Below the pieces are notes generated by a model, which made no database searches, was not told the origin of the DNA, and saw only the letters and a list, made by a program, of their open reading frames with translations. Below, piece after piece: positions 18,428 through 27,596 of a stretch of 64,000 nucleotides of DNA; position 1 is the first letter of the stretch; every line of letters begins with the position of its first letter. A program made the position numbers and the translations under genes. Source of the stretch: Planctomycetota bacterium (GTDB lineage Bacteria; Planctomycetota; SZUA-567; H5-PLA8); contig JABTUM010000003.1 in the NCBI GenBank assembly GCA_015075375.1, forward strand, positions 682,001 through 746,000, written 5' to 3'.

Positions 18428-19105
18428 TCAAAAGGCTTCTTCGTCGAGGATAATCGCGACCTCGCCCGATGCGACGCAGCGCAGGGCGATGGTCACGAAA
18501 TGCATGTCGTTCTCGTCCAGGGCGTCCTCGCCGTAGTCGAAACCCACCACGACTTCGAAGGTATGCCCGCCGCAACTGCTTCGATACGGGAAGGTCTGCG
18601 GAGCCACGCGCGTATTTCGCGGCATGCCCCAATAGAGCTGCCGGTCGTATAGCAGGATCATGCGCCCGGTCTTGCGGCTGAACGCACGCACGACACCTTC
18701 CTCTTCGTTCAACTCCACCAGGAACAGTCGCGCTTGCGCGTCGTCGTCGTCCGCTTCCAGTTCCGCGCGCTTGCGCGGAGGCGGGGTGAGTCGCTCGGAA
18801 CTCTGCGGGCTGATCCGCTCGGCGTGGTGCGCCTTCAGCGCCGCGCGGCGCTTGGAGCTGATGCGCTTGCGGTTGGGGTCGTCGGACTTTTCGGCTTCTT
18901 CGAGGTACTGGAGGGCCGCATTCGCTTTGTCGGGACAGTGCAGCGCACGAACGACGGAAACGGGATGCTCGACCGACTTCTTCACCACCTCGGCCAGATC
19001 GCCACGCACGACGGTGAGGTAGCCTTGGAGATGCAACGGGCCGCTGAAGGGGGGACCGCGCCCCGGCTCGCCCGCCTGCTCCGTATCTTCGAGCGGGTCC
19101 TGCAC
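18428..19105 (-). CDS. Hypothetical protein downstream of the zinc-ribbon gene
   Basis: A 225-residue protein with a GTG start at 19105. A GGAG sequence inside the last codon of the upstream gene lies 8 bases before it, so the two are probably coupled (5-bp gap). Residues about 55-110 are charged helices (ALQYLEEAEK, SSKRRAALKAHHAERI). The C-terminal 90 residues are beta-rich with aromatic residues (YRSSCGGHTFEVVVGFDYGED). An upstream extension in the same frame is a shadow of the neighbour. No family recognised. Confidence 0.65.
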   Translation of the reverse strand: MQDPLEDTEQAGEPGRGPPFSGPLHLQGYLTVVRGDLAEVVKKSVEHPVSVVRALHCPDKANAALQYLEEAEKSDDPNRKRISSKRRAALKAHHAERISPQSSERLTPPPRKRAELEADDDDAQARLFLVELNEEEGVVRAFSRKTGRMILLYDRQLYWGMPRNTRVAPQTFPYRSSCGGHTFEVVVGFDYGEDALDENDMHFVTIALRCVASGEVAIILDEEAF

Positions 19106-19110
19106 GTTCT

Positions 19111-19809
19111 TTACTCCACGGTCAAAATGCGCCCGCAACTGGGGCAAAGTACCAATTCTTTGGCCAGGATGGCCATGTTGTGTACCTGAGGAGGCAGGCC
19201 CATGTAGCAGGCCGAACAGACGCTGCCGGTCACGCGCGAGATGGCGTCTCCGCGGCTGATGACGATGCGGTCGTAAACGCCCAGTTCCTTGGCCGGAAGA
19301 TCCTTGGTCATGCCGGCGCGCTGCTGAGCCAGCTTGGATTCCTCGGCCTTCCACTCCGCAACCTGAGCTTCGACAACCTTGCGTTCGGCCGCCAGCGCCG
19401 CGTTCAACTGATCCAGGCGGGTCTGGATTTCGCCCATCTCCTTCTGCAGGTTCTCGACGAGTTGCATCAATTCCAGCGTCTGCGCTTCGATCTGCTGGTT
19501 GACCCGCTTCTGCGCGTCGATGCTGCGACGGACCGATTCGAACTCCTTGGGCGTGCGCAGGACACTCATTTGGCTGCTGTAGCGCTTCATGGCCGCGCCG
19601 CCGACCTTCAACTCCTCGTCCTTCTCCTCGATCTGCTCCTGGAGTTTGGAGACCTCGGCTTTGCGCCGCTCGATCTGGTCCACCAGCAACTTGGGTTCTT
19701 CTTCTTTGACCGCAAGCTCCTTGGGCAGGCGCTCGAGATCCTTGCGCAGCGTGCGCAGCTTCAGGTCTACGTCATTCAGGATGCGAAACTGCTCGATGAT
19801 CGATTTCAT
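19111..19809 (-). CDS. C4-type zinc-ribbon coiled-coil protein (DUF164 family)
   Basis: A 232-residue protein. Residues about 1-170 form a long coiled coil (heptad-like Leu with many Glu/Lys), and the C-terminus has a zinc ribbon with CSACYMGLPP and CPSCGRIL. This matches the zf-RING_7/DUF164 family, a putative nucleic-acid or ribosome-associated protein. ATG at 19809 (MKSIIEQF) is the conserved start; a longer open frame upstream is GC-rich leader. The leader 19810-19968 is highly structured. The downstream gene at 18428-19105 is probably in the same operon. Confidence 0.85.
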   Translation of the reverse strand: MKSIIEQFRILNDVDLKLRTLRKDLERLPKELAVKEEEPKLLVDQIERRKAEVSKLQEQIEEKDEELKVGGAAMKRYSSQMSVLRTPKEFESVRRSIDAQKRVNQQIEAQTLELMQLVENLQKEMGEIQTRLDQLNAALAAERKVVEAQVAEWKAEESKLAQQRAGMTKDLPAKELGVYDRIVISRGDAISRVTGSVCSACYMGLPPQVHNMAILAKELVLCPSCGRILTVE

Positions 19810-19968
19810 GGACGCCCATCTGTGGTTGCCGCTGGCCGGGGCCGCACCACGGGGAACCGGGACCAACCCGGCCCCGCGCCCGAGTTCGGGCGAGGCGCGA
19901 CCACTCACCGAATAAGTCTACTAGCCCCGCCCCGCGTTAACATCAAACGAAAATGCGGCCAGCGGCGC

Positions 19969-21609
19969 TCATTCGGCCGGCTTCCCCGCGCTCTTCCGGA
20001 CCTGGTTCAGCTTGAACTCCACGCTGTCCACCAGCGCGTGCCAACTCGCCTCGATGATATTCTCGCTGACCCCCACCGTCGTCCAGCGCTGCCGGTGATC
20101 GGAACTGACGATGCTGACCAGCACCTTCGCGGCCGTCGCCGCCCGGGGATTAACCACGCGCACCTTATAGTCCATCAGGTGCATGTCCTTCAGGTCGGGG
20201 TAGAAGCCGTCAAGAGCTTTACGCAGCGCTCCGTCCAGCGCGTTCACCGGGCCGTTCCCGTCGCACGCGGTATGCTCGGTCTGGCCGTTCACTTCCAGCT
20301 TCACCGTGGCTACGGTAGTGGCCCGTGCCTGCTCGTCGACATCGACGCTGACGCGGAAATTGTGGAGTTTGAAGTACGGCTTCTGCCTGCCGAGCGTCCG
20401 CTCGACCAGCAGTTCGAAGCTCGCGTCCGCGGCCTCGAAGACATAGCCCTCGTTCTCCAATTCCATCAGCCGCTGAATCACCTTGCGCTGCGCTTCGGGG
20501 TCGTCTTTCAAGCCAAAGCGGTCGCCCTTCGTCGCGACGAGGTTGCTGCGCCCGGAGAGTTCGCTGATCAGGACGCGCCGCGTGTTCCCGACGCTTTCGG
20601 GATCGACGTGCTCGTACGTCGCCGGCGCACGATTCACGGCGCTGACGTGGATGCCGCCCTTGTGCGCAAACGCGCTCTTGCCGACGAACGGTTGGTTGTC
20701 GCGTAACGGGAGGTTGCCGACTTCGTAAACGAAGCGGCTGGCCTCCGTGAGTTTCCTCAGCGATTCGGCTCCGCGCAGACAGTCGTAGCCCAGCTTGAGT
20801 TGCAGGTTCGCGATCACCGGAGTCAGGTCCACGTTTCCGCAGCGTTCACCGAATCCGTTGATCGTGCCCTGGACATGCGTGCAGCCGGCTTCGACCGCCG
20901 CGAGCGCGTTGGCCACCGCCACGCCGCTGTCGTTGTGCGGATGGATGCCCAGGCGCACACCGTCGAAACGTTTGCGCACTTCGCCCACGATCCGAGCGAC
21001 TTCCGCGGAAAGCGTGCCGCCGTTGGTGTCGCAAAGCACCAGGCACTGCGCTCCGCCCTTGATCGCCGCTTCAAGCGAGCGCAGCGCGTAGTCGGGGTTG
21101 CGCAAGTACCCGTCGAAGAAATGCTCCGCGTCGTACAACATCTCCGAGCAATGCGCTTTCAGGTACTCCACCGAGGTGCGGATCATCGCCAGATTGTCGT
21201 CCAACGAAACGCGCAGCGCGTCGGTAACGTGAAAGTCCCAGCTCTTGCCGAAGATGATCAGCACGGGTGCGCGGCTTTCCACGAGGGCGCGCAGATTGGG
21301 GTCGTCCGCGGGCTTGTTCTTGGCATGCCGCGTGGATCCGAAAGCGGTGATCTTCGCGTGTTTCCAGGTCTCGTTAACGGAGCGGTCGAAGAAGCCCATA
21401 TCCTTGGGGTTGCTGCCCGGCCAGCCGCCTTCGATGTAATCCACGCCCAGTTCGTCGAGTTCGTGGGCGATGTCCAGCTTGTCCTCCAGGGAGTACGCGA
21501 CATGCTCTGACTGCGTACCGTCGCGCAGCGTGGTATCGAATATCTGCACGCGAACGCCTTTGGACGGCGGACGCACGTAATGCGGGGACGGGGCTTCGGG
21601 GCTGGACAT
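19969..21609 (-). CDS. cimA: (R)-citramalate synthase
   Basis: Condenses acetyl-CoA with pyruvate to form citramalate, the start of the threonine-independent isoleucine route. The 546-residue protein has DTTLRDGTQ at about residue 25 (catalytic Arg and metal-binding Asp), GGWPGSNPKD, and the metal-binding HPHNDSGVAVANAL. The C-terminal LeuA dimer/allosteric domain is present (ERTLGRQKPYFKLHNFRVSVD). The GWPG and late-domain sequence fit CimA better than 2-isopropylmalate synthase. AAGGAAGG lies 4 bases before the ATG at 21609. Divergent from the PocR-AraC gene. Confidence 0.9.
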   Translation of the reverse strand: MSSPEAPSPHYVRPPSKGVRVQIFDTTLRDGTQSEHVAYSLEDKLDIAHELDELGVDYIEGGWPGSNPKDMGFFDRSVNETWKHAKITAFGSTRHAKNKPADDPNLRALVESRAPVLIIFGKSWDFHVTDALRVSLDDNLAMIRTSVEYLKAHCSEMLYDAEHFFDGYLRNPDYALRSLEAAIKGGAQCLVLCDTNGGTLSAEVARIVGEVRKRFDGVRLGIHPHNDSGVAVANALAAVEAGCTHVQGTINGFGERCGNVDLTPVIANLQLKLGYDCLRGAESLRKLTEASRFVYEVGNLPLRDNQPFVGKSAFAHKGGIHVSAVNRAPATYEHVDPESVGNTRRVLISELSGRSNLVATKGDRFGLKDDPEAQRKVIQRLMELENEGYVFEAADASFELLVERTLGRQKPYFKLHNFRVSVDVDEQARATTVATVKLEVNGQTEHTACDGNGPVNALDGALRKALDGFYPDLKDMHLMDYKVRVVNPRAATAAKVLVSIVSSDHRQRWTTVGVSENIIEASWHALVDSVEFKLNQVRKSAGKPAE

Positions 21610-21746
21610 GGGACCTTCCTTACCAATCGGTTTCGAACGGCTTCATTTAAGGAACGTGCAGGTGCGCTACGAGTGCGCGTACGATGCGTGAAAATGGGGC
21701 GCGATGCGAGCGCCGTCCCACGGGCGTGGGTCAGCGGATAATGGCG

Positions 21747-21778
21747 GCCCTGCCGCGTAACGTCTTCGCGGGCAGGGC
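21747..21778. promoter_or_regulatory. Strong hairpin in the cimA/AraC divergent region
   Basis: GCCCTGCC pairs with GGCAGGGC, extended inward by GCG/CGC with a bulged G, within the 329-bp gap between the two divergent genes. It could be a transcript leader or a short intrinsic terminator. T-box and riboswitch signatures were looked for and not found. The rest of this gap has nothing else identifiable. Confidence 0.35.
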
Positions 21779-21938
21779 GTTTGCTCCTCGAACGAATAGG
21801 CGGGCCATCGAGCCGGTACTCCCCAGCTTCCGTTACGCAGCCCCAACGGGGCGCGAAGGTTGGAACTGTAGGCCCAGGCGGCTTAAAGTCAAGTCCTTGC
21901 ATGCGGATGCGGGGAATGGCAGGATCAGGGCCGTACGC

Positions 21939-22877
21939 ATGGAGATCGCGCAGAACGGTATGTCCACCGCCACGCAGCCGCCGACCCCGGGCTTCAGCTT
22001 CCAGCAAGCGATTCTCGATCTCGAACGCCTGACCGGCTTCGGCGTGTCGTTTCATAACCACGGGCAGATGCCGCGGATCAGCTGGCAGGAGCAACCCGCG
22101 AAACGCGGACAGTATGAAGGCAGCCGAAACCATCTTTCGGATTACTGCGAAACGATGAAGAGCACTCCGGCCGGTACGGCGGCGTGCCTGGCGTGCGACA
22201 GCACGCGCGCGCACGAAAAAGCCGGAAATGCGGGGCGCCCCTGCATCTGGCGCTGCCACGCGGGACTGACCGAAGTGCTCATCCCGGTTGCGGCCGACGG
22301 GCGCCACTACGGTACGCTCTTCGCCGGACAAGCGCGCACGCCGGACCTCTCGGAACGCGAACTCGAACGGCTGCGTAAGCGCTGGGCGAAACTGGGGCAC
22401 GATCCAAAGCGCATCGAACGCCTGATGAACGCCCTCCCGCTGGCCGAACCCGAACGAATGCAGGCGCTGGCGCGGACCGCCGGCATGCTGGCCGAGTACG
22501 CGGCTTCCCGCGCCCGCGCGCAGACCATCGCCCGCGCGCAGGCCGCCGAGAAGCGCACGCCCGTCGACCGCGCGCTCAGCCTGATGCTCGAACATCTCGC
22601 CGAACCGCTCTCATTGGAAGAGATCGCCGAGCGCGTGCACCTCAGCCCAAGCCGTCTGAGCCATCTTTTTACGCAACAAGAAGGCGAGAGTTTTCGCGAC
22701 CGTCTGCTGCAGATGCGGATCGAACGCGCCAAGGAGCTTCTCAGCACAACGCCTTTGCCGGTGGGGGAGGTTGCGCGCCGCGTGGGCTACACCGACCCCA
22801 ATTTCTTCAGCCGCATCTTCCACGAGAAGACCGGTTTGGCGCCGCGCGAACACCGGCGCCGTTACGCCCAGGCCTGA
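21939..22877 (+). CDS. PocR-domain AraC-family transcriptional regulator
   Basis: A 312-residue regulator. Residues about 15-170 are a PocR-type sensory domain with its Cys cluster (SDYCETM, ACLACDSTRA, CIWRCHAGL). The C-terminal 100 residues are an AraC HTH pair (LSLEEIAERVHLSPSRLSHLFTQQ and VGEVARRVGYTDPNFFSRIFHEKTG). PocR domains bind small metabolites in propanediol and related regulators; the ligand here is unknown. ATG at 21939 is chosen; ATG at 21960 is an alternative. The gene is divergent from cimA. Confidence 0.88.
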   Translation: MEIAQNGMSTATQPPTPGFSFQQAILDLERLTGFGVSFHNHGQMPRISWQEQPAKRGQYEGSRNHLSDYCETMKSTPAGTAACLACDSTRAHEKAGNAGRPCIWRCHAGLTEVLIPVAADGRHYGTLFAGQARTPDLSERELERLRKRWAKLGHDPKRIERLMNALPLAEPERMQALARTAGMLAEYAASRARAQTIARAQAAEKRTPVDRALSLMLEHLAEPLSLEEIAERVHLSPSRLSHLFTQQEGESFRDRLLQMRIERAKELLSTTPLPVGEVARRVGYTDPNFFSRIFHEKTGLAPREHRRRYAQA

Positions 22878-23062
22878 ACGTTTCGAATCGTCTTCATCTG
22901 CGCTTTTTATAGATATTCTGCGCCTGGAATTTATTTTTTGAGTCATCCAATCTTTACACGAATTAGCTACCTTTTCGCCGAGACCTAAAGCAAGCAGGCG
23001 GGCGATTTTCGAGGCCGCCAGGCCCCTCCCCGTTTGCGCTCCCTACGAGAGGCTCGCGCACG

Positions 23063-23923
23063 GTGTCCAAAACCCGCTACCGCAGCATCTTCATCTCCGA
23101 CACGCATCTTTGCTCCCGGGACGCGCAGGCCGAAGTACTCCTGCATTTCCTGAAGCATACGAAAAGCGAATATCTATACCTCGTCGGGGACTTCATCGAT
23201 GTCTGGCAGCTCCGGCGGCGCTGGCACTGGCCGCAGGTGTACAGCAACGTGATTCACCGCATCCTCAGCCGCGTTAAAAAGGGCACGAAAGTCGTCTATA
23301 TTCCGGGCAATCACGACGAGTTTTTTCGGGATTTCGTGGGCACGCAGTTCGGCGGCGTGCAGATCCTGCCGCGCACCTTCCACCGCACCGCCGACGGGCG
23401 CCGGATGCTGGTCATGCACGGCGACGAATTCGATGTGGTGGTGCAGTGCAACAAGTGGCTGGCCGTGCTGGGCAGCGCGGCTTACGAATACCTGGTCACG
23501 GCCAATCGGGTGCTGAATATCGCGCGGCGCCGCGCGCGGCTGCCGTACTGGTCGCTGGCCGCTTACTGCAAACGCCGGGTCAAGAACGCCGCCAAGTACA
23601 TCAACCGTTTCGAATCGGCGCTGATTCACGAAGGCCGCCACCTCGGTGTCGACGGCGTCATCTGCGGGCACATCCACACGCCGGTCATCAAGTCCATACA
23701 GAATCTGCTCTACTGCAACACCGGCGATTGGGTCGAAAACTGCACCGCGCTGGTGGAACGCGAAGACGGCACGCTGGAGATCGTGCACTGGATTCCGCAC
23801 TATCAGCAGGCCATGAGCCAGGCGCATGAGGCGGAGCCGGAATCGGAAGAAGACGACGTACCGGCCGAACCGATGACGCCCGCCGCCGAACGCTTGATCC
23901 GTCAACTGGCTTCCGTCGAATGA
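23063..23923 (+). CDS. UDP-2,3-diacylglucosamine pyrophosphatase-like metallophosphoesterase
   Basis: A 286-residue metallophosphoesterase with the motif set SDTHL (D13, H15), GDFID (D43), GNHDE (83-86), MHGDEFD and GHIHTP. The insert between GDFID and GNHDE, rich in W and R, recalls the LpxH family, which removes UMP from UDP-diacylglucosamine in lipid A synthesis. Related enzymes also process other lipid pyrophosphates. GTG at 23063 has a GAGAGG about 11 bases upstream. Its stop overlaps the next gene's ATG (ATGA), so it is translationally coupled to a GT28-type glycosyltransferase, supporting an envelope-lipid role. Confidence 0.8.
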   Translation: MSKTRYRSIFISDTHLCSRDAQAEVLLHFLKHTKSEYLYLVGDFIDVWQLRRRWHWPQVYSNVIHRILSRVKKGTKVVYIPGNHDEFFRDFVGTQFGGVQILPRTFHRTADGRRMLVMHGDEFDVVVQCNKWLAVLGSAAYEYLVTANRVLNIARRRARLPYWSLAAYCKRRVKNAAKYINRFESALIHEGRHLGVDGVICGHIHTPVIKSIQNLLYCNTGDWVENCTALVEREDGTLEIVHWIPHYQQAMSQAHEAEPESEEDDVPAEPMTPAAERLIRQLASVE

Positions 23924-25110
23924 ACCGTCCGCCGCGCATCGCGCTGCTTTCCGTACGCATCGGCGCCGGGCATGTCCGCGCGGTGGAAGCGGTCGCCGAA
24001 GGCCTGCGCCGGCTCGAACCGGAAGCGCAGATCGACCACCTCGACGCGTTTCGCTTCTTCAATCCGGTCTTCAGAGCATCCTTCATGGGATTCTATGCCG
24101 GCATCCTGCGCGCCGCTCCTGGGGCATGGCGAGGCATGTACGAAGCCATGGAGTTGCGGCCGGCCGGCCATTGGACGCATCGCTTCAACGCCTGGTTCGA
24201 CCGCCAGCATGCCGGACGCCTGCGCGCTCATTTGCGGCGTGCCGATTACGACGCCGTGGTCTGCACGCACTACCTGCCCGCGGAAGTCTGCGCACACCTG
24301 CGCCATTCGGGCCAACTGCGCGGTCCGGTCCATGTGGTCCTGACCGATTACCAGGTTCACACGATGTGGATCCAACCGGGCGTGGACTGCTACCACGTGG
24401 CGACGCCGGAAATTGCCGACGCCCTGCGTGCCAAAGCCGGACCGAAGCCGCAGATCGAGGCGACCGGCATTCCCATCCTTGCGGCCTTTGGGGACGAGTC
24501 CGAGCCGCGCGAAGCGCTGCGCCTGCGGCTGGGACTCGAACCGGGCCGGCCCGTGGCGCTCGTCGCCGGGGGCGGCTTCGGACTGGGCGCGGGCGCTCGC
24601 CTCGTCGAAACGCTCGCCGATGCGATCCCGCGCGCGCAGTGGCTCTGCATCGCCGGCTCCAACCAAGCGCTGTTGGAAGACCTCAACCGCGCCGCCATCC
24701 GCTTTCCGGGACGGATTCGCACCTTCGGCTATGTCGAGAATATGCACGAACTCAATCGCGCCGCGGACTTGGCCGTGACCAAGTGCGGCGGGCTTACGAG
24801 CAGCGAATGCCTGGCGCGCGGACTACCGATGGTCGTCGTCCATCCGATTCCGGGACAGGAAGAACGCAACGCGGACTTCCTGCTGGAGTGCGGCGCGGCC
24901 GTCCGTCCGCACGGTACGGCGCAACTGATCTTCAAAGTGCGCGAACTGCTCCAGGAACCCGCGCGGCTGGAACGCATGCGCTTTGCGGCGAGACACGCCG
25001 CGCGCCCCCAAGCTCAGGATACGATCGCGCGAGCCATCCTCGGCCCCACGGCGGCGGCAACGCCTGCTCCCACGGCGCCGATAGGGCTCGCCGCCACGCC
25101 GGCGGACTAA
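23920..25110 (+). CDS. MGDG-synthase/MurG-like GT28 glycosyltransferase
   Basis: A 396-residue glycosyltransferase. The N-terminal half begins ALLSVRIGAGHVRAVEAVAEGL, the lipid-acceptor loop of monogalactosyldiacylglycerol synthase-type proteins. The C-terminal half is GT-B nucleotide-sugar domain with FGYVENMHELNRAADLAVTKCGGLTSSECLARGLPMVVVHP and PGQEERNADFL. These match processive diacylglycerol glycosyltransferases. ATGA overlap with the LpxH-like gene suggests a shared membrane-lipid pathway. The last 30 residues are Ala/Pro-rich and probably disordered. Confidence 0.8.
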   Translation: MNRPPRIALLSVRIGAGHVRAVEAVAEGLRRLEPEAQIDHLDAFRFFNPVFRASFMGFYAGILRAAPGAWRGMYEAMELRPAGHWTHRFNAWFDRQHAGRLRAHLRRADYDAVVCTHYLPAEVCAHLRHSGQLRGPVHVVLTDYQVHTMWIQPGVDCYHVATPEIADALRAKAGPKPQIEATGIPILAAFGDESEPREALRLRLGLEPGRPVALVAGGGFGLGAGARLVETLADAIPRAQWLCIAGSNQALLEDLNRAAIRFPGRIRTFGYVENMHELNRAADLAVTKCGGLTSSECLARGLPMVVVHPIPGQEERNADFLLECGAAVRPHGTAQLIFKVRELLQEPARLERMRFAARHAARPQAQDTIARAILGPTAAATPAPTAPIGLAATPAD

Positions 25111-25131
25111 TAGCCGCTCTTCGAGGATGCG

Positions 25132-26028
25132 TTACAGCCCATGGACCCGCGCCAGCGCCAAGCCGTGCTCGCCGGCCACGGAATAGAAGATCCACGTCGC
25201 ATCGCCTTCGCGGTACAGCCCCGGATCGCGCAGTTGCCAAACGCGTTCCGGCGCCCAACCGTACTTCGACGGTTCATGCGGACAATCCGCTCCTTCCCAG
25301 TCGAACTCGGGCCGAATCAGATAGACCGTCTCGCCTTCAGCCGACCAGGCGTTCCAGTCCGGGCCGAGGCGGATGCGAGTGGCCAGAATATGTTCGGGGC
25401 TTTGGAACACTTGCGACCAGCAAACCGTTAGCGTATCGCCGTCCAGCAGTACCGCCGTGTGCCGCATGTACTCCAGCGGCGCGCGCGGACCTTCCTCGTC
25501 GAAGACGATCCCGTCGCGGCTGCGGTACCAGCGCCCGCCGCGGGGATCGGCGTCCGCGCGGCTGTCGCGGCACATGGCCAGCCCGTACCACGTTTCGCGG
25601 TATCGAAATACGCGCAGGTACGGCTTGGCGTAGGCGACCGGTTCGGCCACAAAATTCAACCCGTCTGCCGAAAACGCGACCCCGGACTTCTGCCCGCCGC
25701 TGGCGTGCGGACCGTGGTAGTACATGCGGATGCGCCGCTCGGCCGCGTCGATATGAATATCCGGCGACGCGATGTGCCCCTGCATCGGCGTCTGTTCGAG
25801 GTGCAGCGTCCCGGGCTCGTGCATACGCCACGGCCCGCCCAGTTCGTCGGCGTACGCCAAGCGAATGTAGGTTCCCTGGTGATGCGCGAAGTAAAGGTAA
25901 TAGCGCCCCAGCGGACGGGGCAGCCAATCGGGAACTTTGAGCAGCGACGGCCCGTTGATGTTCGCGCCCATCCGCGCATCCATGTGCGGTACGATCAACG
26001 GACTGTTCGGATGGCGCTCGATACGCAT
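25132..26028 (-). CDS. Glycosidase-like beta-propeller protein
   Basis: A 298-residue protein with repeated beta-strand blocks resembling five-bladed propeller glycosidases (GH43/GH32-type): HPNSPLIVP at the start, GANINGPSL, YLYFAHHQGTYIRLAYADE, GHIASPDIH, and a late RDPGLYREGDATWIFYSVAGE. The catalytic residues could not be placed with confidence. AAGGAGG lies 4 bases before the ATG and overlaps the stop codon of the upstream GT4 gene, so the two are an operon. No signal peptide. The substrate is unknown. Confidence 0.75.
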   Translation of the reverse strand: MRIERHPNSPLIVPHMDARMGANINGPSLLKVPDWLPRPLGRYYLYFAHHQGTYIRLAYADELGGPWRMHEPGTLHLEQTPMQGHIASPDIHIDAAERRIRMYYHGPHASGGQKSGVAFSADGLNFVAEPVAYAKPYLRVFRYRETWYGLAMCRDSRADADPRGGRWYRSRDGIVFDEEGPRAPLEYMRHTAVLLDGDTLTVCWSQVFQSPEHILATRIRLGPDWNAWSAEGETVYLIRPEFDWEGADCPHEPSKYGWAPERVWQLRDPGLYREGDATWIFYSVAGEHGLALARVHGL

Positions 26029-26037
26029 GACCCCTCC

Positions 26038-27240
26038 TTAGCGGGCGCAAGCAACGGGCGCCGCGCGCCCGGGCAGCTTCTGTGTAATCAACTTCGCGTA
26101 GCAAGCGGCGACGGTTTCAAAAACCCGCAGCTGATCGAATTCTCGTTCGGCCTTCGCACGCGCCGCAGCGCCCATGCGCGCGCGCAGCGCGTCGTCCGAA
26201 AGCAACGAATCCAACTTATCGGCCAAGGCCCCGGCATCACGCACGGGTACCAGGAACCCCGTTACTCCATTTTCGATCGTTTGGCGGCAGCCTCGGATAT
26301 CGGTGGCCACCTGCGCCAATCCCGCCGCCGCACCTTCCATCAACACGCGCGGAAATCCTTCGCGGTGCGACGGCAGCACGTGCAGGTCCATGCTGGCATA
26401 GAGCTGAGCCATGTCGTCGCGATCGTGCAGCACGGTGAGCCGGTCCGCGGGCAGGCCCATCGAGCGCGGATCGCAGACTTCGCCGGCGCGTTCGCTGGCC
26501 AGCTTATGGCCCACCACCAGGAGATGCATACGCGGATGGCGAGGCAGCAGCGCGCGGCCGGCTTCCAAAAACTCGGGAAAGCCTTTCTCGGCGACGAAGC
26601 GCCCGCACATGCCCACGACTCGCGCATCCGGCGCCATGCCCAAGGCCTTGCGATAGGCCGAGCGCGCCGCATCGTCCGCGAACACGCGCTCGAACTTCGC
26701 CAATTCGATCCCGTTGCCCAAGGCGGTAATCCGGTCTTCGCCCGCGATGCCCTCGCGCAACGCGGTTACCACGTCCTCGGGATTCTGACACAGCGTATGG
26801 TCGGCGCGACGAGCGTTGAGCCGCTCGATCTCGATCCAGAGCCTCCGCTTCCAGTAAGGCATCAGGTCGTGGAAATAGAATCCGTGCAGCGTTTGCAGGA
26901 CGATCGGTACTCGCGCGCTGCGCGCGCCCCAAAGCCCGATCAGGTTACCCTTGGGGGTATGCGTATGGACGATTCCGAATCCTTCGCGCCGGCACAGTGC
27001 CGCGACGAAACGCACGGCTTTCCAGTCGCTCCACGGCGCGATCGAGCGCGTCAGCGGCAGCGCCGTCCACTGGAAACCGTCCTCGTCCCGCAGCCGGCGC
27101 GCCAACGGCCCGTCGATGCTGGCGGTATGGATTTCGTATCCCAGCCCGCGCAAGTAAACGAGCTGGTCCCGCAGAATGGGAAAAAGCATGCTGTCGGCGG
27201 CGGCGAGGTGAAGCACTTTGATGGGCGGCGCTGCGGGCAT
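26038..27240 (-). CDS. GT4-family glycosyltransferase
   Basis: A 400-residue GT-B enzyme. The N-terminal Rossmann-like half has VLHLAAADSMLFPILRDQ and HTHTPKGNLIGLW; the C-terminal half has VGMCGRFVAEKGFPEFLEA and the EX7E box in SHREGFPRVLMEGAAAG (Glu of REGFP and MEG). This fits glycosyltransferases acting on capsular or exopolysaccharide lipid carriers. The acceptor and sugar are not determined. It precedes the propeller-glycosidase gene on the same strand. Confidence 0.88.
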   Translation of the reverse strand: MPAAPPIKVLHLAAADSMLFPILRDQLVYLRGLGYEIHTASIDGPLARRLRDEDGFQWTALPLTRSIAPWSDWKAVRFVAALCRREGFGIVHTHTPKGNLIGLWGARSARVPIVLQTLHGFYFHDLMPYWKRRLWIEIERLNARRADHTLCQNPEDVVTALREGIAGEDRITALGNGIELAKFERVFADDAARSAYRKALGMAPDARVVGMCGRFVAEKGFPEFLEAGRALLPRHPRMHLLVVGHKLASERAGEVCDPRSMGLPADRLTVLHDRDDMAQLYASMDLHVLPSHREGFPRVLMEGAAAGLAQVATDIRGCRQTIENGVTGFLVPVRDAGALADKLDSLLSDDALRARMGAAARAKAEREFDQLRVFETVAACYAKLITQKLPGRAAPVACAR

Positions 27241-27362
27241 ATCGAAAGTCTAGCGCGAGTTCGGATTTTCGGTATGGGAGGGCAAGGCGGCCTAAATCCG
27301 AGATGCCATACCTGACGACCGCGATTAGAATGAGCCGCGTAATGGAGCCGCGAAGAATCGCC

Positions 27363-27563
27363 ATGACGCTGCAGGTGAATGGGAAGCCGCTGGAGTTGCC
27401 CGCAGGCAGCTCGGTCGCCGCGCTGGTGGAGCATCTGGCCTTGGGCGCCAAGCGCGTGGCGGTGGAAGTCAACCGCGAGCTGGTGGTCAAAAAGGAGTGG
27501 TCCGGCCACGTGCTGAAAGACGGCGACCGGGTCGAAGTGGTGTCGTTCGTCGGGGGCGGATAG
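27363..27563 (+). CDS. thiS: Sulfur carrier protein ThiS
   Basis: A 66-residue ubiquitin-like carrier ending in the Gly-Gly tail (SFVGGG) that becomes a thiocarboxylate donating sulfur for the thiamine thiazole ring. The motif opening MTLQVNGKPLEL is standard. ATG at 27363 is chosen; an upstream in-frame extension is not family-like. thiG follows after 33 bases. No TPP riboswitch is visible in the 120 bases upstream. Confidence 0.9.
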   Translation: MTLQVNGKPLELPAGSSVAALVEHLALGAKRVAVEVNRELVVKKEWSGHVLKDGDRVEVVSFVGGG

Positions 27564-27596
27564 CGCGCCCGCCACACTGAACAGAAAGAGCAGGCC

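Noticed and set aside
18428..19354. Longer version of the gene at 18428 starting inside the zinc-ribbon gene
   Set aside because: The extra N-terminus is a shadow of the zinc-ribbon gene; the GTG at 19105 has a proper ribosome-binding site.
21610..21938. T-box before cimA
   Set aside because: The GGUGGNACCGCG core and specifier loop are missing.
21258..22595. A 445-codon frame spanning part of cimA and the AraC gene
   Set aside because: It joins two real genes on opposite strands and mirrors their codon patterns.
27241..27362. Possible TPP riboswitch before thiS
   Set aside because: None of the conserved CUGAGA or ACCUGA core elements are present.
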